Assembly: GCA_028692395.1 (NCBI GenBank)
Contig: JAQUXP010000006.1
Span: 62,001 to 126,000, forward strand
Direction of reading: 5' to 3'
DNA: 64,000 nucleotides
DNA from: Lachnospiraceae bacterium
Lineage (GTDB): Bacteria; Bacillota; Clostridia; Lachnospirales; Lachnospiraceae
In this document: positions 54,895 through 63,731 of the stretch, piece by piece
Numbering within the stretch: the stretch's first letter is position 1
Layout of the letters: every line of letters begins with the position of its first letter
The notes under the pieces: generated by a model
Database searches by the model: none
Seen by the model: the letters and a program-made list of their open reading frames with translations, nothing else
Told to the model about the DNA's origin: nothing
Program-made: the position numbers and the translations under genes

Positions 54895-54939
54895 GTGCAC
54901 CTCATTTTTTAGTTTTTTCGTATATGCTATCAATTGTAC

Positions 54940-55272
54940 TTAATGTGTAAAATCCAAAAATTTAATATTTTCACCTAAGTCCTTTGCAATCAATTCTTTC
55001 ATTTTTCTTGCAAATGGACAGGGATACCCTATTGGTGTTCCTTTTTGGATACAACTGGCAAAGGCTATGGTATCAGCACCACGCTTTACCAATTCCCTTG
55101 CTCTAAGCACCGCTTTTTTTGCCGGACAGCCCCCACAATTGATGAAACCTATAATTTCAATTTCTTCTTCTATCCCTTCAAAGGCACCTTGTTTTTCTCT
55201 AATCATACGAAAATCAGTTGTCCCAGGACAATAGTCTTCTGTTTGCTGGCACCGTATAATTCCTACTTTCAT
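54940..55272 (-). CDS. CGGC domain-containing protein
   Basis: 110 residues with the family motif INCGGCPAKKAV and further Cys at IIRCQQTEDYCPG, FASCIQKGTP and GYPCPFARKM, arranged as in the CGGC domain, a predicted metal- or thiol-binding module of unknown function. ATG at 55272 is chosen since AGGAGG is 9 nt upstream. Confidence 0.85.
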   Translation of the reverse strand: MKVGIIRCQQTEDYCPGTTDFRMIREKQGAFEGIEEEIEIIGFINCGGCPAKKAVLRARELVKRGADTIAFASCIQKGTPIGYPCPFARKMKELIAKDLGENIKFLDFTH

Positions 55273-55302
55273 AATCCTATTCCTCCTATGCAAATTTAAG
55301 AT

Positions 55303-55490
55303 TTATAATAACCTCATAATAGCATTCCGAACCTCCAGAAACAATCTAAACTTGTCAGAAATCATTAATTTGCAAAAATCATTGTCCTCTTTGCCATAAT
55401 ATGAAGCGGTGAATTGGATTTTTCCCTCAATAAACTTCCGCTTTACATTGTGATAAGCCAATCCATGTGATAAAATTGGAGAAGTAACAG
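55303..55490 (-). pseudogene. Possible gene remnant, open frame without start
   Basis: The minus-strand frame ending TAA at 55303 is open for about 60 codons (ILSHGLAYHNVKRKFIEGKI ... LFLEVRNAIMRLL) and has protein-like composition, but has no start codon with a ribosome site. It may be the tail of a lost gene. The family is not recognised. The same gap must hold the promoter of the SRPBCC gene. Confidence 0.3.
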
Positions 55491-55526
55491 GGTGAGAAAT
55501 TTGAATTTGAGAAGGAGAATTTCAAT

Positions 55527-55919
55527 ATGGCATTATCAAATATAACGGGATTTTTTCAGGCTGATATTCAAAAAGTATGGGATACGGTAACTTCACTTCA
55601 TGATTATTCTTGGCGTAGTGATTTGAGTAAGATAGAAGTTATAACTGAAAAACAGTTTGTTGAATACACACAAGAGGGTTATGCAACAACCTTTACCATT
55701 ACGAGAAGTGAGCCTTGTAAACGATGGGAGTTTGACATGGAAAACACCAATATGAAAGGACATTGGATTGGTGTATTCACATCTAAAAACGGTCAAACAG
55801 AAATTGACTTCACTGAAGATGTGACAGCAAAAAAAATCATTATGAAACCATTTGTAAAAGGGTATTTAAAAAAGCAACAAGAACAGTATATTTCTGATTT
55901 ACAAAAAGCATTGTCTTAA
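55527..55919 (+). CDS. SRPBCC family protein
   Basis: 130 residues with the START/AHSA-like helix-grip pattern: FFQADIQKVWDTVTSLHDYS at the N-terminus, VEYTQEGYATTFTITRSEPC in the strands, and a long C-terminal helix (KPFVKGYLKKQQEQYISDLQ). It would bind a hydrophobic ligand; function unknown. AGAAGGAG site. Confidence 0.85.
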   Translation: MALSNITGFFQADIQKVWDTVTSLHDYSWRSDLSKIEVITEKQFVEYTQEGYATTFTITRSEPCKRWEFDMENTNMKGHWIGVFTSKNGQTEIDFTEDVTAKKIIMKPFVKGYLKKQQEQYISDLQKALS

Positions 55920-55947
55920 CAGATTTGAATTTGCGAGGAGTAAGAAT

Positions 55948-56445
55948 ATGCAAAAACTGATTATACTTAGAGGAAATTCTGGTAGTGGAAAAACTACTAT
56001 TGCCAAAGAATTGCAAAAGAGATTCGGAAGAAATACAATGCTTATCTCACAAGATATGATTAGACGAGAGATGTTGAGAGTTAAAGATGGAGAAAACACA
56101 TTAGCAGTACCACTTATGAAAGAGCTTCTAATATATGGCAAGGAACACAGTGAGATAGTTATTTTGGAAGGAATTATGTATGCGGACTGGTATAGGTCAT
56201 TATTTGAATTGGCTGTTCACTTATATAATACAGGAGTATATGCTTACTATTTTGACTTGCCATTTGAGGAGACTTTGAAACGTCATCAAACAAAGGTTAA
56301 CTGTAATGATTTTGGCGAGGATGAAATGCGTAGCTGGTGGCGAGAAAAGGATTTTTCTGATGTTTTAAATGAAATTAGTATTACATCTGATAAAGAAAAG
56401 GAAAGCATTGTGAGCGAGATTTATAATTTCGTTTTTAATGAATAA
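55948..56445 (+). CDS. P-loop kinase (zeta toxin/AAA-type small-molecule kinase)
   Basis: 165 residues with Walker A LRGNSGSGKTTIAKEL at the N-terminus, an acidic Walker-B-like IVILEGIMY, and an Arg-rich lid region. Similar short proteins are annotated as zeta-toxin-like or chloramphenicol-phosphotransferase-like kinases. No antitoxin gene is adjacent, so a toxin role is not supported. It follows the SRPBCC gene by 28 bp. Confidence 0.83.
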   Translation: MQKLIILRGNSGSGKTTIAKELQKRFGRNTMLISQDMIRREMLRVKDGENTLAVPLMKELLIYGKEHSEIVILEGIMYADWYRSLFELAVHLYNTGVYAYYFDLPFEETLKRHQTKVNCNDFGEDEMRSWWREKDFSDVLNEISITSDKEKESIVSEIYNFVFNE

Positions 56446-56473
56446 TATAATTATTTGTAATTGGAGGTTAGCG

Positions 56474-56509
56474 ATGAAAAAGCGAATTAAATACTCGGTG
56501 CAGTTCTAA
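56474..56509 (+). other. 11-codon ORF with good ribosome site
   Basis: ATG at 56474 with TTGGAGG 6 nt upstream encodes MKKRIKYSVQF then stop. It may be a leader peptide, or the first codons of a gene cut off by a rearrangement. Just after it an imperfect inverted repeat (GGTGCAGTTC ... GGACTGCGCC, 56498-56572) spans the gap to the methyltransferase. Confidence 0.3.
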
Positions 56510-56611
56510 AACTGACAACAGATTGTATCGAGGTTCCTATATAGCAAGAGCTTATGTTGTTGGACTGCGCCTTTTACATTATTATTGTTAGAATGAAAGG
56601 AAAGCAGGAAA

Positions 56612-57370
56612 ATGAAAGAAAAAAATTTATACGACAATTGGAAAAAAGAAGAAAAAGACGCACATATTTTGGGATGGGATTTTTCACACATTTATGGTAG
56701 ATATGAGGAAGAAAATGATTTGCCATGGGATTATGAAAAGATAGTGAAGAGTTATCTGACTAATGAGAAGAAAATAATGGACTATGATACAGGTGGAGCA
56801 GAATTTCTGCTGTCATTAAATCATCCATATAATATGACTGCAGCGACAGAAGGCTATGAGCCTAATGTTAGATTGTGCGAAGAACGTCTTTTGCCATTCG
56901 GAGTAGATTTTAAAAAATGTTCTAGTGCAGAGAATATTCCGTTTGAGAATGAATGTTTTGATTTAGTTCTTAATAGACATGGAGATTTTAATCCAAATGA
57001 AATACATCGATTATTGAAGAAGCAAGGAATATTTATTACAGAGCAGGTTGGCAGTGAAAATGACAGAGATTTAGTGGAGATGGTATTACCTGGAACACCG
57101 CAGCCATTTCCAGAATTAAATCTTAAAGCGCAAAGAGAAAAGTTTAAAGCAGTCGGATTTGAAATTATAAGGGCAGAGGAATGTTTCAAACCAATAAAGT
57201 TTTATGATGTCGGTGCTTTTGTATGGTTTGCACATATTATAGAGTGGGAGTTCCCCAATTTCTCAGTTGATAAATGCTTTGATAAATTGATGTGCATGCA
57301 AAAAATTGTTGATGAGAAAGGCATAATAGAAGGGATAATTCATCGTTATCTAATTGTAGCAAAGAAATAA
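56612..57370 (+). CDS. Class I SAM-dependent methyltransferase
   Basis: 252 residues. MDYDTGGAEFLLSLNHPYNM holds motif I (DxGxG variant DTGGAEF), TAATEGYEPNV motif II, and FENECFDLVLNRHGDFNP motif IV. The rest follows the Methyltransf_11 plan. Substrate not predictable. AT-rich, alone between two accessory genes. Confidence 0.87.
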   Translation: MKEKNLYDNWKKEEKDAHILGWDFSHIYGRYEEENDLPWDYEKIVKSYLTNEKKIMDYDTGGAEFLLSLNHPYNMTAATEGYEPNVRLCEERLLPFGVDFKKCSSAENIPFENECFDLVLNRHGDFNPNEIHRLLKKQGIFITEQVGSENDRDLVEMVLPGTPQPFPELNLKAQREKFKAVGFEIIRAEECFKPIKFYDVGAFVWFAHIIEWEFPNFSVDKCFDKLMCMQKIVDEKGIIEGIIHRYLIVAKK

Positions 57371-57403
57371 GATTGGTTACAAATTAAAATTCATATGTAT
57401 ATC

Positions 57404-57438
57404 AAAGGGAGCAAAATCCATGCTCCCTTTATTGTTTT
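57404..57438 (+). terminator. Terminator after methyltransferase gene
   Basis: Perfect 9-bp stem AAAGGGAGC/GCTCCCTTT, 9-nt loop, then ATTGTTTT. Confidence 0.75.
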
Positions 57439-57459
57439 ACTTTGAAAATAAGCAAAAAG

Positions 57460-58038
57460 TCATCTTGGAGGACGCTTATTTTGTTCCATTTTCTTCCATT
57501 CATCCCTTAATATTGCATACAAATACTTATCACACCACGCAAAATTCAAAGCACTATTACCTCTATAGCATTTTACATAATGTGCCTCTCGCCGCATCCC
57601 TATTTTTTCCATAATCCCATAGGAACCCGCATTCAAGGTATTACAGTCTGCAACAATTCTTCGTAGCCCTAATGTTTCAAATCCCAACCGAAGCAATGTA
57701 TTCCCTATCTCTGTTCCATAACCTTTTCGCCAATAATCTCTATGTAATTCCCACGCTAATTCTGCTGGGTCTTTATTTGTAAAGGCAAGTTCACAGGATC
57801 CAATGGTTTCTCCTGTATGCTTCAAAACCACCGCATATCTATAGTTGATACAGGGATTTTGTTCCGCACACTGCATTCCCCATTGAAGATACTTTTTAAC
57901 ATCTGCTTCATTTTTAGGTTCGCTTGAACGATATTTCATATTTTCCAAGTTACTTAGCATATCATAAAAAACCTGAAAATCATCACTTTCATATTTTCTA
58001 TATAGCAATCGCTCAGATTCTATTTCCTTAAAATGCAT
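57460..58038 (-). CDS. GNAT family N-acetyltransferase
   Basis: 192 residues, RimJ/RimL-like. ESERLLYRKYESDDFQVFYD at the N-terminus, acetyl-CoA-binding region ELHRDYWRKGYGTEIGNTLL and CNTLNAGSYGIMEKIGMRRE. Acceptor unknown (ribosomal protein or small molecule). Confidence 0.9.
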   Translation of the reverse strand: MHFKEIESERLLYRKYESDDFQVFYDMLSNLENMKYRSSEPKNEADVKKYLQWGMQCAEQNPCINYRYAVVLKHTGETIGSCELAFTNKDPAELAWELHRDYWRKGYGTEIGNTLLRLGFETLGLRRIVADCNTLNAGSYGIMEKIGMRREAHYVKCYRGNSALNFAWCDKYLYAILRDEWKKMEQNKRPPR

Positions 58039-58160
58039 AAGATAACCTCCGTAAATTCATACCACAAATCCTCTGATCAATCTCCCAAACTTCTTTTCTG
58101 TACCTTCCTGGATTATATCGCATTTTAGCTTATCTGAAAACAGGAAGTTTGTCTGCGATT

Positions 58161-58379
58161 TTAATTTTCATCTATTCTCAATCTTTCCAATATAGTTCCT
58201 TTACTTGAAAAATGATATATGATTGGTGGCACAAGAATACACACTAATAAAATACTTCCATATAAAACTACATTTGGTAATACTGGTATGATGTATTTCA
58301 TTTTATATAAATTCATACTTTGGAATACAACGTAACTTGCCGGAATTCCAACCCCGATTGACAGAATAAATGAAATACT
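58161..58379 (-). pseudogene. C-terminal remnant of an FtsX-like ABC permease
   Basis: About 72 codons (SISFILSIGVGIPASYVVFQ ... GSILLVCILVPPIIYHFSSK, GTILERLRIDEN) match the last TM segments and tail of a Bce/lantibiotic-type ABC permease. The frame joins the truncated kinase gene out of phase at about 58375. The rest of the permease and an ATPase gene are missing. Confidence 0.7.
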
Positions 58380-59109
58380 TGATGGCATTATCCAAAATGT
58401 TTTCGATTGCTTCTGCTGTCCATTTCGTATCATGACTTACTTGTATAGAGGGTCTGCACATAATAGAAATATCTATGTTCTTATGCTCTGCTTTTTGTAT
58501 CACACTGTTTACTGCAATGGCTAATGTTTCAACAATTTTACCATCTTCCATTTCAAGATTTATCATATCTGTTTCAAGGCGTGAAGATTTCACAAGAATG
58601 TCCAGCAAAAATTCTAACTTTTTTAATTGCTGCCGGATAATCTCTACAAATCGCTTTGCATCTGAAGAAGATATATCAGCATCCGAAAACATTTCGCAAT
58701 ACATCTGTATATTAGAAGCAGGTGTCTTGATCTGATGGGTCAGTTCTGAAATCATTTCCTGCAATTCTTTCTTATCTTTTTTACTTTCCGATAGTTGAAA
58801 CGAATAAATATCTTCTACCTTTTCCAGTTCCATGACCATTTTTGAGGTAAGTGTTTCCTGGTTATGTAAACGCTTCATTGAATTCCCATGTAGTATTTCC
58901 TCTGCGTGATGACACATTTCATCCGAAAAATCGGTAAATTGCTTACGAAAATAAAAATAGCTCCCCAAATTAACCAATCCTAAACATAGGATGCACAAAA
59001 TTAGAAAAAACTTTACAGTATCATCATTTACCTCATTTGAAACGATGCATACTCCTGACACAAGCAACAGGATATTCAGACAAAGTAATATATATTTTGA
59101 AAATTTCAT
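58303..59109 (-). pseudogene. Truncated sensor histidine kinase
   Basis: 268-codon frame. Two TM helices (residues ~7-27 and 34-54), coiled linker and the dimerisation H-box (SELTHQIKTPASNIQMYCEM) are intact, and the N-box starts (AIENILDNAIKY). At residue ~245 the sequence changes to unrelated frame (FIYSVNRGWNSGKLRCIPKY) because the gene is fused to a permease remnant. The ATP-binding domain is lost, so it cannot phosphorylate itself. It starts directly after the response regulator stop. Confidence 0.85.
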
Positions 59110-59787
59110 TTAATTTTCTCCAATCCACTTGTAGCCCAATCCATATATGGTTTTGATATATTCAAATTTCTCATCTGCTATTTTATTTCTCAGCCTGCTA
59201 ACATTCAACGATAACGTATGTTCGTTTACATAGTTCCCCTTCATATCCCATATCTTTTCTAATATTGTATTTTTAGTTAGAATTTTTCCTTTATTTCTAC
59301 AGAAAATCTCTAATATTTCAAATTCTGTTGGTGTCAGTGCGATTGTCTCATCCTTACACTTAACCAAACGATTTTGAAAATCAATTTCCAGATTTCCACA
59401 AGTATAGTTTTCAGATTCCCTTGTACCAGCATATCTCCTCAATATTACTTGAATTTTCTCCATCACTACTTTAATACTGAAAGGCTTTACAATATAATCG
59501 TCAGCCCCTAACTTCAATCCCTTAATAATCTCTTCTTCCAGATTATGTGCTGTTAAAAAAATAAATGGTGTATCGTATCTGGAAACCATCTCTTTTGCAA
59601 AATCAAATCCGTTTCCATCAGGCAAATTTACATCGAGCAAAATCAAGTCAAAATTTTCGTCTTTTAGTATTTCTCTTGCTTCTTCCATGCTATAAGCAGA
59701 AGCAGGATTCATATCTATTTTTTGAATGTTATAGCATAACCCCGCATTCAAGATTTCATCATCTTCGATCACTAATACTTTTTTCAT
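59110..59787 (-). CDS. OmpR-family response regulator
   Basis: 225 residues. Receiver (VLVIEDDEILN, DLILLDVNLPDGNGF, FLTAHNLEE, YIVKPFS) and winged-helix domain (LTPTEFEILEIFCRNKGKIL, SLNVSRLRNKIADEKFEYIK, TIYGLGYKW). The ATG at 59787 is used; an ATG at 59820 adds 11 residues. A strong promoter lies upstream. Its cognate kinase is truncated, so it may be an orphan now or answer to another kinase. Confidence 0.92.
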   Translation of the reverse strand: MKKVLVIEDDEILNAGLCYNIQKIDMNPASAYSMEEAREILKDENFDLILLDVNLPDGNGFDFAKEMVSRYDTPFIFLTAHNLEEEIIKGLKLGADDYIVKPFSIKVVMEKIQVILRRYAGTRESENYTCGNLEIDFQNRLVKCKDETIALTPTEFEILEIFCRNKGKILTKNTILEKIWDMKGNYVNEHTLSLNVSRLRNKIADEKFEYIKTIYGLGYKWIGEN

Positions 59788-59832
59788 CTCGATTGCTCTC
59801 TCTTTCTTTTTCTCCCACAATTGTCACTGTCT

Positions 59833-59861
59833 ATTATAATTGATCAAACGAATAATATCAA
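59833..59861 (-). promoter_or_regulatory. Promoter of response regulator gene
   Basis: Minus strand TTGATA (59861-59856), 17-nt spacer, TATAAT (59838-59833), 46 bp before the start. Confidence 0.75.
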
Positions 59862-59868
59862 ACGTGCA

Positions 59869-59905
59869 ATAAAAAGCGCAGCCTCCGCTTTTGGGCTGCG
59901 CTTTT
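59869..59905 (-). terminator. Terminator after nitroreductase remnant
   Basis: Stem GCGCAGCC/GGCTGCGC extended by A/T pairs, followed on the minus strand by TTTTTATT. It lies 18 bp beyond the remnant's stop codon. Confidence 0.8.
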
Positions 59906-59922
59906 CAGCGTTTCGTGTTTAC

Positions 59923-60112
59923 TTACAGCTTGTCATAAGAAACCAGCTCGCTCATTGAGATACGCTGCCGGTCGAAACGATGGATATCCGTCTCTCCCTC
60001 GTCCGAGTTAGCCGATAACCAGAATGTTGATCGGTTCCCAGACCAAGCTCCGTTGCCTGAAGCATCATGTGATCGGTCAGGATAGAGGCATCAATGTCGC
60101 CGACTAAGTGGG
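59923..60112 (-). pseudogene. Nitroreductase family pseudogene (C-terminal part)
   Basis: Fragments of a nitroreductase occur in shifting frames: GDIDASILTDHMMLQATELG then LGT; EPINILVIG in the next frame; and ANSDEGETDIHRFDRQRISM plus SELVSYDKL with the stop at 59923 in the third. About 40 residues between the first and second are missing. It is clearly non-functional. Confidence 0.75.
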
Positions 60113-60245
60113 ACAATCCGGACAAAGATGTGTTTCACTCCAAGCATACCAGAGAATTAAAATTTTCCATTTACCACTTAATACCGACTGCAGCATACTC
60201 ATCGGTACGCACCGGGCCAGCGAATCCTGGCTCCGAAACTTGAAC
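60113..60245 (-). pseudogene. HxlR-type regulator remnant (N-terminal part)
   Basis: The minus-strand frame VPMSMLQSVLSGKWKILILW followed by YAWSETHLCPD then stop resembles the start of the HxlR winged helix, whose hallmark is GKWK.LIL. It breaks off next to the nitroreductase fragment. HxlR and nitroreductase genes are often neighbours. A second frame (VRTDEYAAVGIKW, stop) also looks protein-like, so the identity is tentative. Confidence 0.45.
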
Positions 60246-60336
60246 ACAAAACACTTGTGCTGTAATCTGTGATCAGAAACGGAGAATATGAAATCCGTTC
60301 AACCATAAATTACCATCACGAAAAGGAGAAAACAAT

Positions 60337-60640
60337 ATGCATTTTACTGGTACTATTTGGAGACCTCCCTATGAAGCGAATTCGCTTCTCATTGAGGTCA
60401 CGGCAGGCTGCACACATCACAAATGTAAATTCTGTACGCTATATGATGACTTACCATTTAAGTTTCGGATGACCCCGATGGAAGACGTGGAAGCGGATCT
60501 TGCTGAGACGCAGGCGCAACTGCGTTCATGGCAAAGCCGTCAGGTGAAGCGTGTTTATCTGGTGGGTGCAAATCCCTTTGTATTAAAATTTGAACGCTTG
60601 AAGGAAATTGCGAACCTGCTATTGACTGGCTCGGCTGGGT
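60337..60640 (+). pseudogene. Truncated radical SAM gene
   Basis: AAAAGGAG and ATG at 60337 start a radical SAM protein with the cluster motif IEVTAGCTHHKCKFCTLYDD (C-X3-C-X2-C), but only about 95 codons keep the family pattern; after ERLKEIANLLL the frame runs into DNA next to the ABC permease and stops at 60666. Full-length relatives are about 300 residues, so the SAM barrel is missing. Confidence 0.75.
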
Positions 60641-60655
60641 TTGCTATAAGTTGCA

Positions 60656-62863
60656 CTATGAATTAACAGAACGTCTAAAAATAATCCATGTGCTTATGAA
60701 GTAACATATTAACAAGATTACTAAAATCCCCACTGTTGTCCCAATTTGTAACATCAATGTGCTAAAACCAATATACGCTGAAATTTCTGCGGATATAGTT
60801 TGGATAAAGTAATTAATCACAACCGTAGCTATAACGATTGCTACGATAATTGGTAGCCCGAACCAGACACTTAACTGTTTCAAGATAAGTTTACTAATAT
60901 GCTTTTCCTCTACGCCTAATTTTCGGAGTACAGAGAAACGATACTTATATTGTCCTGCGTCTAAAAGCTGCTGCAAAGAAAGTACAGTCAGGCATATTAT
61001 CATCAATACAACAGCACCATAAAGCATTGCCGCCTGTAAAACAAAATTATTTGCTATTGTACTGTTTGTTTGCAACGTACTGAAACGTATACCATACATA
61101 ACGCCGCTTTCTGTCTGCTCTGGATATTCTTCTGTAAACAGTCTTTCCAGTTTCCTTGCATTTTCATAAGAGATATTTTCCGTTGTTGTGATATAGCGGT
61201 TTTTTATAACCGGAAGCAATTTCTTACAGATATTGTCCGGGAATACATAGAGGATATTTGTATAGGCGTTATAAATGGTTTCCCCCATTGCTTCTCCATA
61301 ACAGGACTGTTCAGAAAGATTTAATGTCCCCCCGTCTGTCGCAACACTGGTATGCTCTGCAAGAAAGCTGCTTTTTTCTTCTTCTGTTGCAATAGATTTC
61401 CATTGTGTCGTAAATTCATCTTCCCCTAGAAAAATCTGCTCATAACCCAACATTTCCCGTATGGTGTTATAATCGCTTAAAGAAATTGCTGTAATAGGGA
61501 AATCATATTTTTGTCTGTTGTGAAAATCGTCTTTCTCTGGAAGATATAAGTTGAAAGTGCAATCATAGTCGGTATCTATTTTGTGTTCTGCCAGAAAATC
61601 AGTAATGATTTCGTAACTGTCATGTGGCAGATTTTTTTCTTCGTACACATCATTGTACTTTGAATATACTTGTACATCATACATGGAACGTATATCCAAA
61701 TAACCAGACGACCAGCCAGTCAAAATAGGTGCTGCAACGAACATGAAAATTGCTAATACCAAAGTGATACAAATGATTACCATAGTCTTACTGGTTGTAT
61801 TCAGCTTTGAGATAATCTGTCCCAAAAAGAAAAGTGCTTCCTCACGGTATCGGTGTTCCGGCGATTTTTCTTTCCATGCCACAATCAAACCACTGATAAG
61901 ATAAATTAAGGCACAAATGAAGAAAAGCAAGTCAATCAAAACAAAAAGCAGATATTGATTGAGTGTTCCACCACCTAAAGACAGATAATATTTATTTGTT
62001 AATGCTGCAACGCTGGCTGCTGTAAAAGCGTTCCATGCAGAACATATCAGCAAACCAGCAATAAAACATTCCCTTTTTTTCTTTCTGATTATGCAAAATA
62101 TCGACCAAAGCAAAGTGAGCAGCGGAAAAAGAATATTTCCCCAAAACATAAGCTGCACTGGAAGCGCAAAACGGGTATCATAATAAAAAAACACCTTTTG
62201 TATTCCTATAATCAATCCCCATACTGTAAATAATTCAAAGAGGACTACTACACCAGAAATGAAGCGGCTCTTTTTTAGTTCGGGTTCATTTTCTTTATCT
62301 GCGGAAAGCATATCAATAATTTTTGTCTTCTGAATGGCACGGGTATTGAAAATTCCTACCACAAAAAAACATAATACAAAAAATGCCACTGTCAATAAAA
62401 CAGTATCCGGGAATAATGTCCATGATATTTCATAAGGCTTTCCATAAGCTGTAAGGAGCATTGCAGTAATAAATTGAGAACAGAATACGCCGAAAAAAAT
62501 ACCAATCAAAATGGAAACGATTCCCATAATCAATGTTTCTGCAAAGAAAATCCTGCCAATAGTTTTTTGCTCCATTCCCATAATAGACTGAACAGCAAAC
62601 TCCTTTTGCTTTCGCCGGAGCATATAATGATTGACAAATCGTATCAAAAATAATAACAGCAATGTTATCATGCAGATTGCGACCTTCATTCCGTCGCTTA
62701 ACAGAGTAAAATCGTACTCGGTGCCTATATCCGGGTTATAATTACTGCTGGAAATAGACAGGAACGAATAAAACAAGGTAACACAGATTGTCATTGTGAC
62801 AATATAGACCAAATAGTCTTTTACAGACCGCTTTGCATTTCTGAAAACAAGTTTAGCATACAT
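60656..62863 (-). CDS. FtsX-like ABC transporter permease (BceB type)
   Basis: 735 residues, about ten TM helices with one large extracellular domain (residues ~380-600, hydrophilic), as in BceB/VraG peptide-antibiotic detoxification permeases. N-terminus MYAKLVFRNAKRSVKDYLVY is typical. It overlaps the ATPase gene by 11 bp. Such systems both sense and expel or release bacitracin- or lantibiotic-like peptides, with the linked kinase as partner. Confidence 0.9.
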   Translation of the reverse strand: MYAKLVFRNAKRSVKDYLVYIVTMTICVTLFYSFLSISSSNYNPDIGTEYDFTLLSDGMKVAICMITLLLLFLIRFVNHYMLRRKQKEFAVQSIMGMEQKTIGRIFFAETLIMGIVSILIGIFFGVFCSQFITAMLLTAYGKPYEISWTLFPDTVLLTVAFFVLCFFVVGIFNTRAIQKTKIIDMLSADKENEPELKKSRFISGVVVLFELFTVWGLIIGIQKVFFYYDTRFALPVQLMFWGNILFPLLTLLWSIFCIIRKKKRECFIAGLLICSAWNAFTAASVAALTNKYYLSLGGGTLNQYLLFVLIDLLFFICALIYLISGLIVAWKEKSPEHRYREEALFFLGQIISKLNTTSKTMVIICITLVLAIFMFVAAPILTGWSSGYLDIRSMYDVQVYSKYNDVYEEKNLPHDSYEIITDFLAEHKIDTDYDCTFNLYLPEKDDFHNRQKYDFPITAISLSDYNTIREMLGYEQIFLGEDEFTTQWKSIATEEEKSSFLAEHTSVATDGGTLNLSEQSCYGEAMGETIYNAYTNILYVFPDNICKKLLPVIKNRYITTTENISYENARKLERLFTEEYPEQTESGVMYGIRFSTLQTNSTIANNFVLQAAMLYGAVVLMIICLTVLSLQQLLDAGQYKYRFSVLRKLGVEEKHISKLILKQLSVWFGLPIIVAIVIATVVINYFIQTISAEISAYIGFSTLMLQIGTTVGILVILLICYFISTWIIFRRSVNS

Positions 62864-63620
62864 GGCTCTGCCCCCCTCCGATCATGGTAAGGACATTCAG
62901 AATTTTATCAAAAAAAATACTTCTACTGTCATTACCCTTACGAAGTTCCATAAAGATTTCCCCGTCTTTCAAAAAGAGAATACGGCTAGCATAACTGGCG
63001 GTAAAAGCGTCATGGGTTACCATAAGAATTGTTGCCCTAAGCTGTTCATTGATACTTTGAATCGTAGACAGCAGCATTTGTGAGGAATGGCTGTCCAATG
63101 CACCTGTCGGCTCATCTGCCAATAAGAGTTTCGGATTGTTGATAATTGCTCTGGCACAGGCACAACGCTGTTTCTGACCGCCGGATACCTGATAGGGGTA
63201 TTTGTTTAGAATATCACTGATATTGAGCTTCTCGGCTATATCCAAAATGCGGGGTTCTACGCTCCCAGTCGGGACTTTATTGATTGCTAATGCCAGTGCA
63301 ATATTTTCTGAAATTGTCAAGGTATCCAATAAATTAAAGTCTTGAAATACAAAGCCTAAGTTTTCCCTGCGAAAGCGGGCAAGGGCTTTTGGTTTGATTT
63401 CTGTTACATCTGCTCCCTCTAAAAAAATATGACCTGCACTTACCGTATCAATCGTAGAAATACAGTTGAGTAATGTTGTCTTTCCAGAACCGGAGGCACC
63501 CATTATTCCGAGAAATTCTCCGGCTTCCACAGAAAAGCTAATATCTTTAATGGCTTTGGTAATATTCCCCTCATTGCCATAATATTTCTGGATATGTTCC
63601 AGCTTCAAAATTGTATTCAT
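62853..63620 (-). CDS. ABC transporter ATP-binding protein (BceA type)
   Basis: 255 residues. Walker A GASGSGKTTLLN, Q-loop FVFQDFNLLD, signature VSGGQKQRCACARA, Walker B LLLADEPTGALD and VTHDAF switch. RBS AAGGAGG. Partner of the FtsX-like permease behind it. Confidence 0.94.
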   Translation of the reverse strand: MNTILKLEHIQKYYGNEGNITKAIKDISFSVEAGEFLGIMGASGSGKTTLLNCISTIDTVSAGHIFLEGADVTEIKPKALARFRRENLGFVFQDFNLLDTLTISENIALALAINKVPTGSVEPRILDIAEKLNISDILNKYPYQVSGGQKQRCACARAIINNPKLLLADEPTGALDSHSSQMLLSTIQSINEQLRATILMVTHDAFTASYASRILFLKDGEIFMELRKGNDSRSIFFDKILNVLTMIGGGQSHVC

Positions 63621-63663
63621 CTGATAAACCTCCTTAAATGTTCCATATCCTTATTGTAAATGG

Positions 63664-63706
63664 AGTATATCATTTTTTGTATCAAGTTTTCTTACACAGT
63701 TCTTAC
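63664..63706 (-). promoter_or_regulatory. Bce-type ABC promoter with tandem GTAAGAA boxes
   Basis: On the minus strand two GTAAGAA copies (63706-63700 and 63695-63689) are 11 bp apart, and a third half-site (TTACA, near 63711-63715) lies in inverted orientation upstream. A TATACT -10 box (63669-63664) lacks a normal -35, which the second GTAAGAA replaces. This is the layout of an OmpR-type regulator activating the exporter. Confidence 0.5.
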
Positions 63707-63731
63707 AAACATGTAAGAAGTGCAGGACATA

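Noticed and set aside
55948-56445. Zeta toxin of a toxin-antitoxin pair
   Set aside because: The P-loop fits, but there is no small epsilon-like antitoxin gene next to it; a metabolic or resistance kinase is equally likely.
56498-56572. Integron attC-like hairpin before the methyltransferase gene
   Set aside because: GTTGGAC fits the GTTRRRY core, but the matching RYYYAAC at the other arm is absent and no integron integrase is present; kept only as an inverted repeat.
57420-57614. Plus-strand ORF over the GNAT gene end
   Set aside because: It starts inside a terminator stem, has no ribosome site and overlaps a clear acetyltransferase on the other strand.
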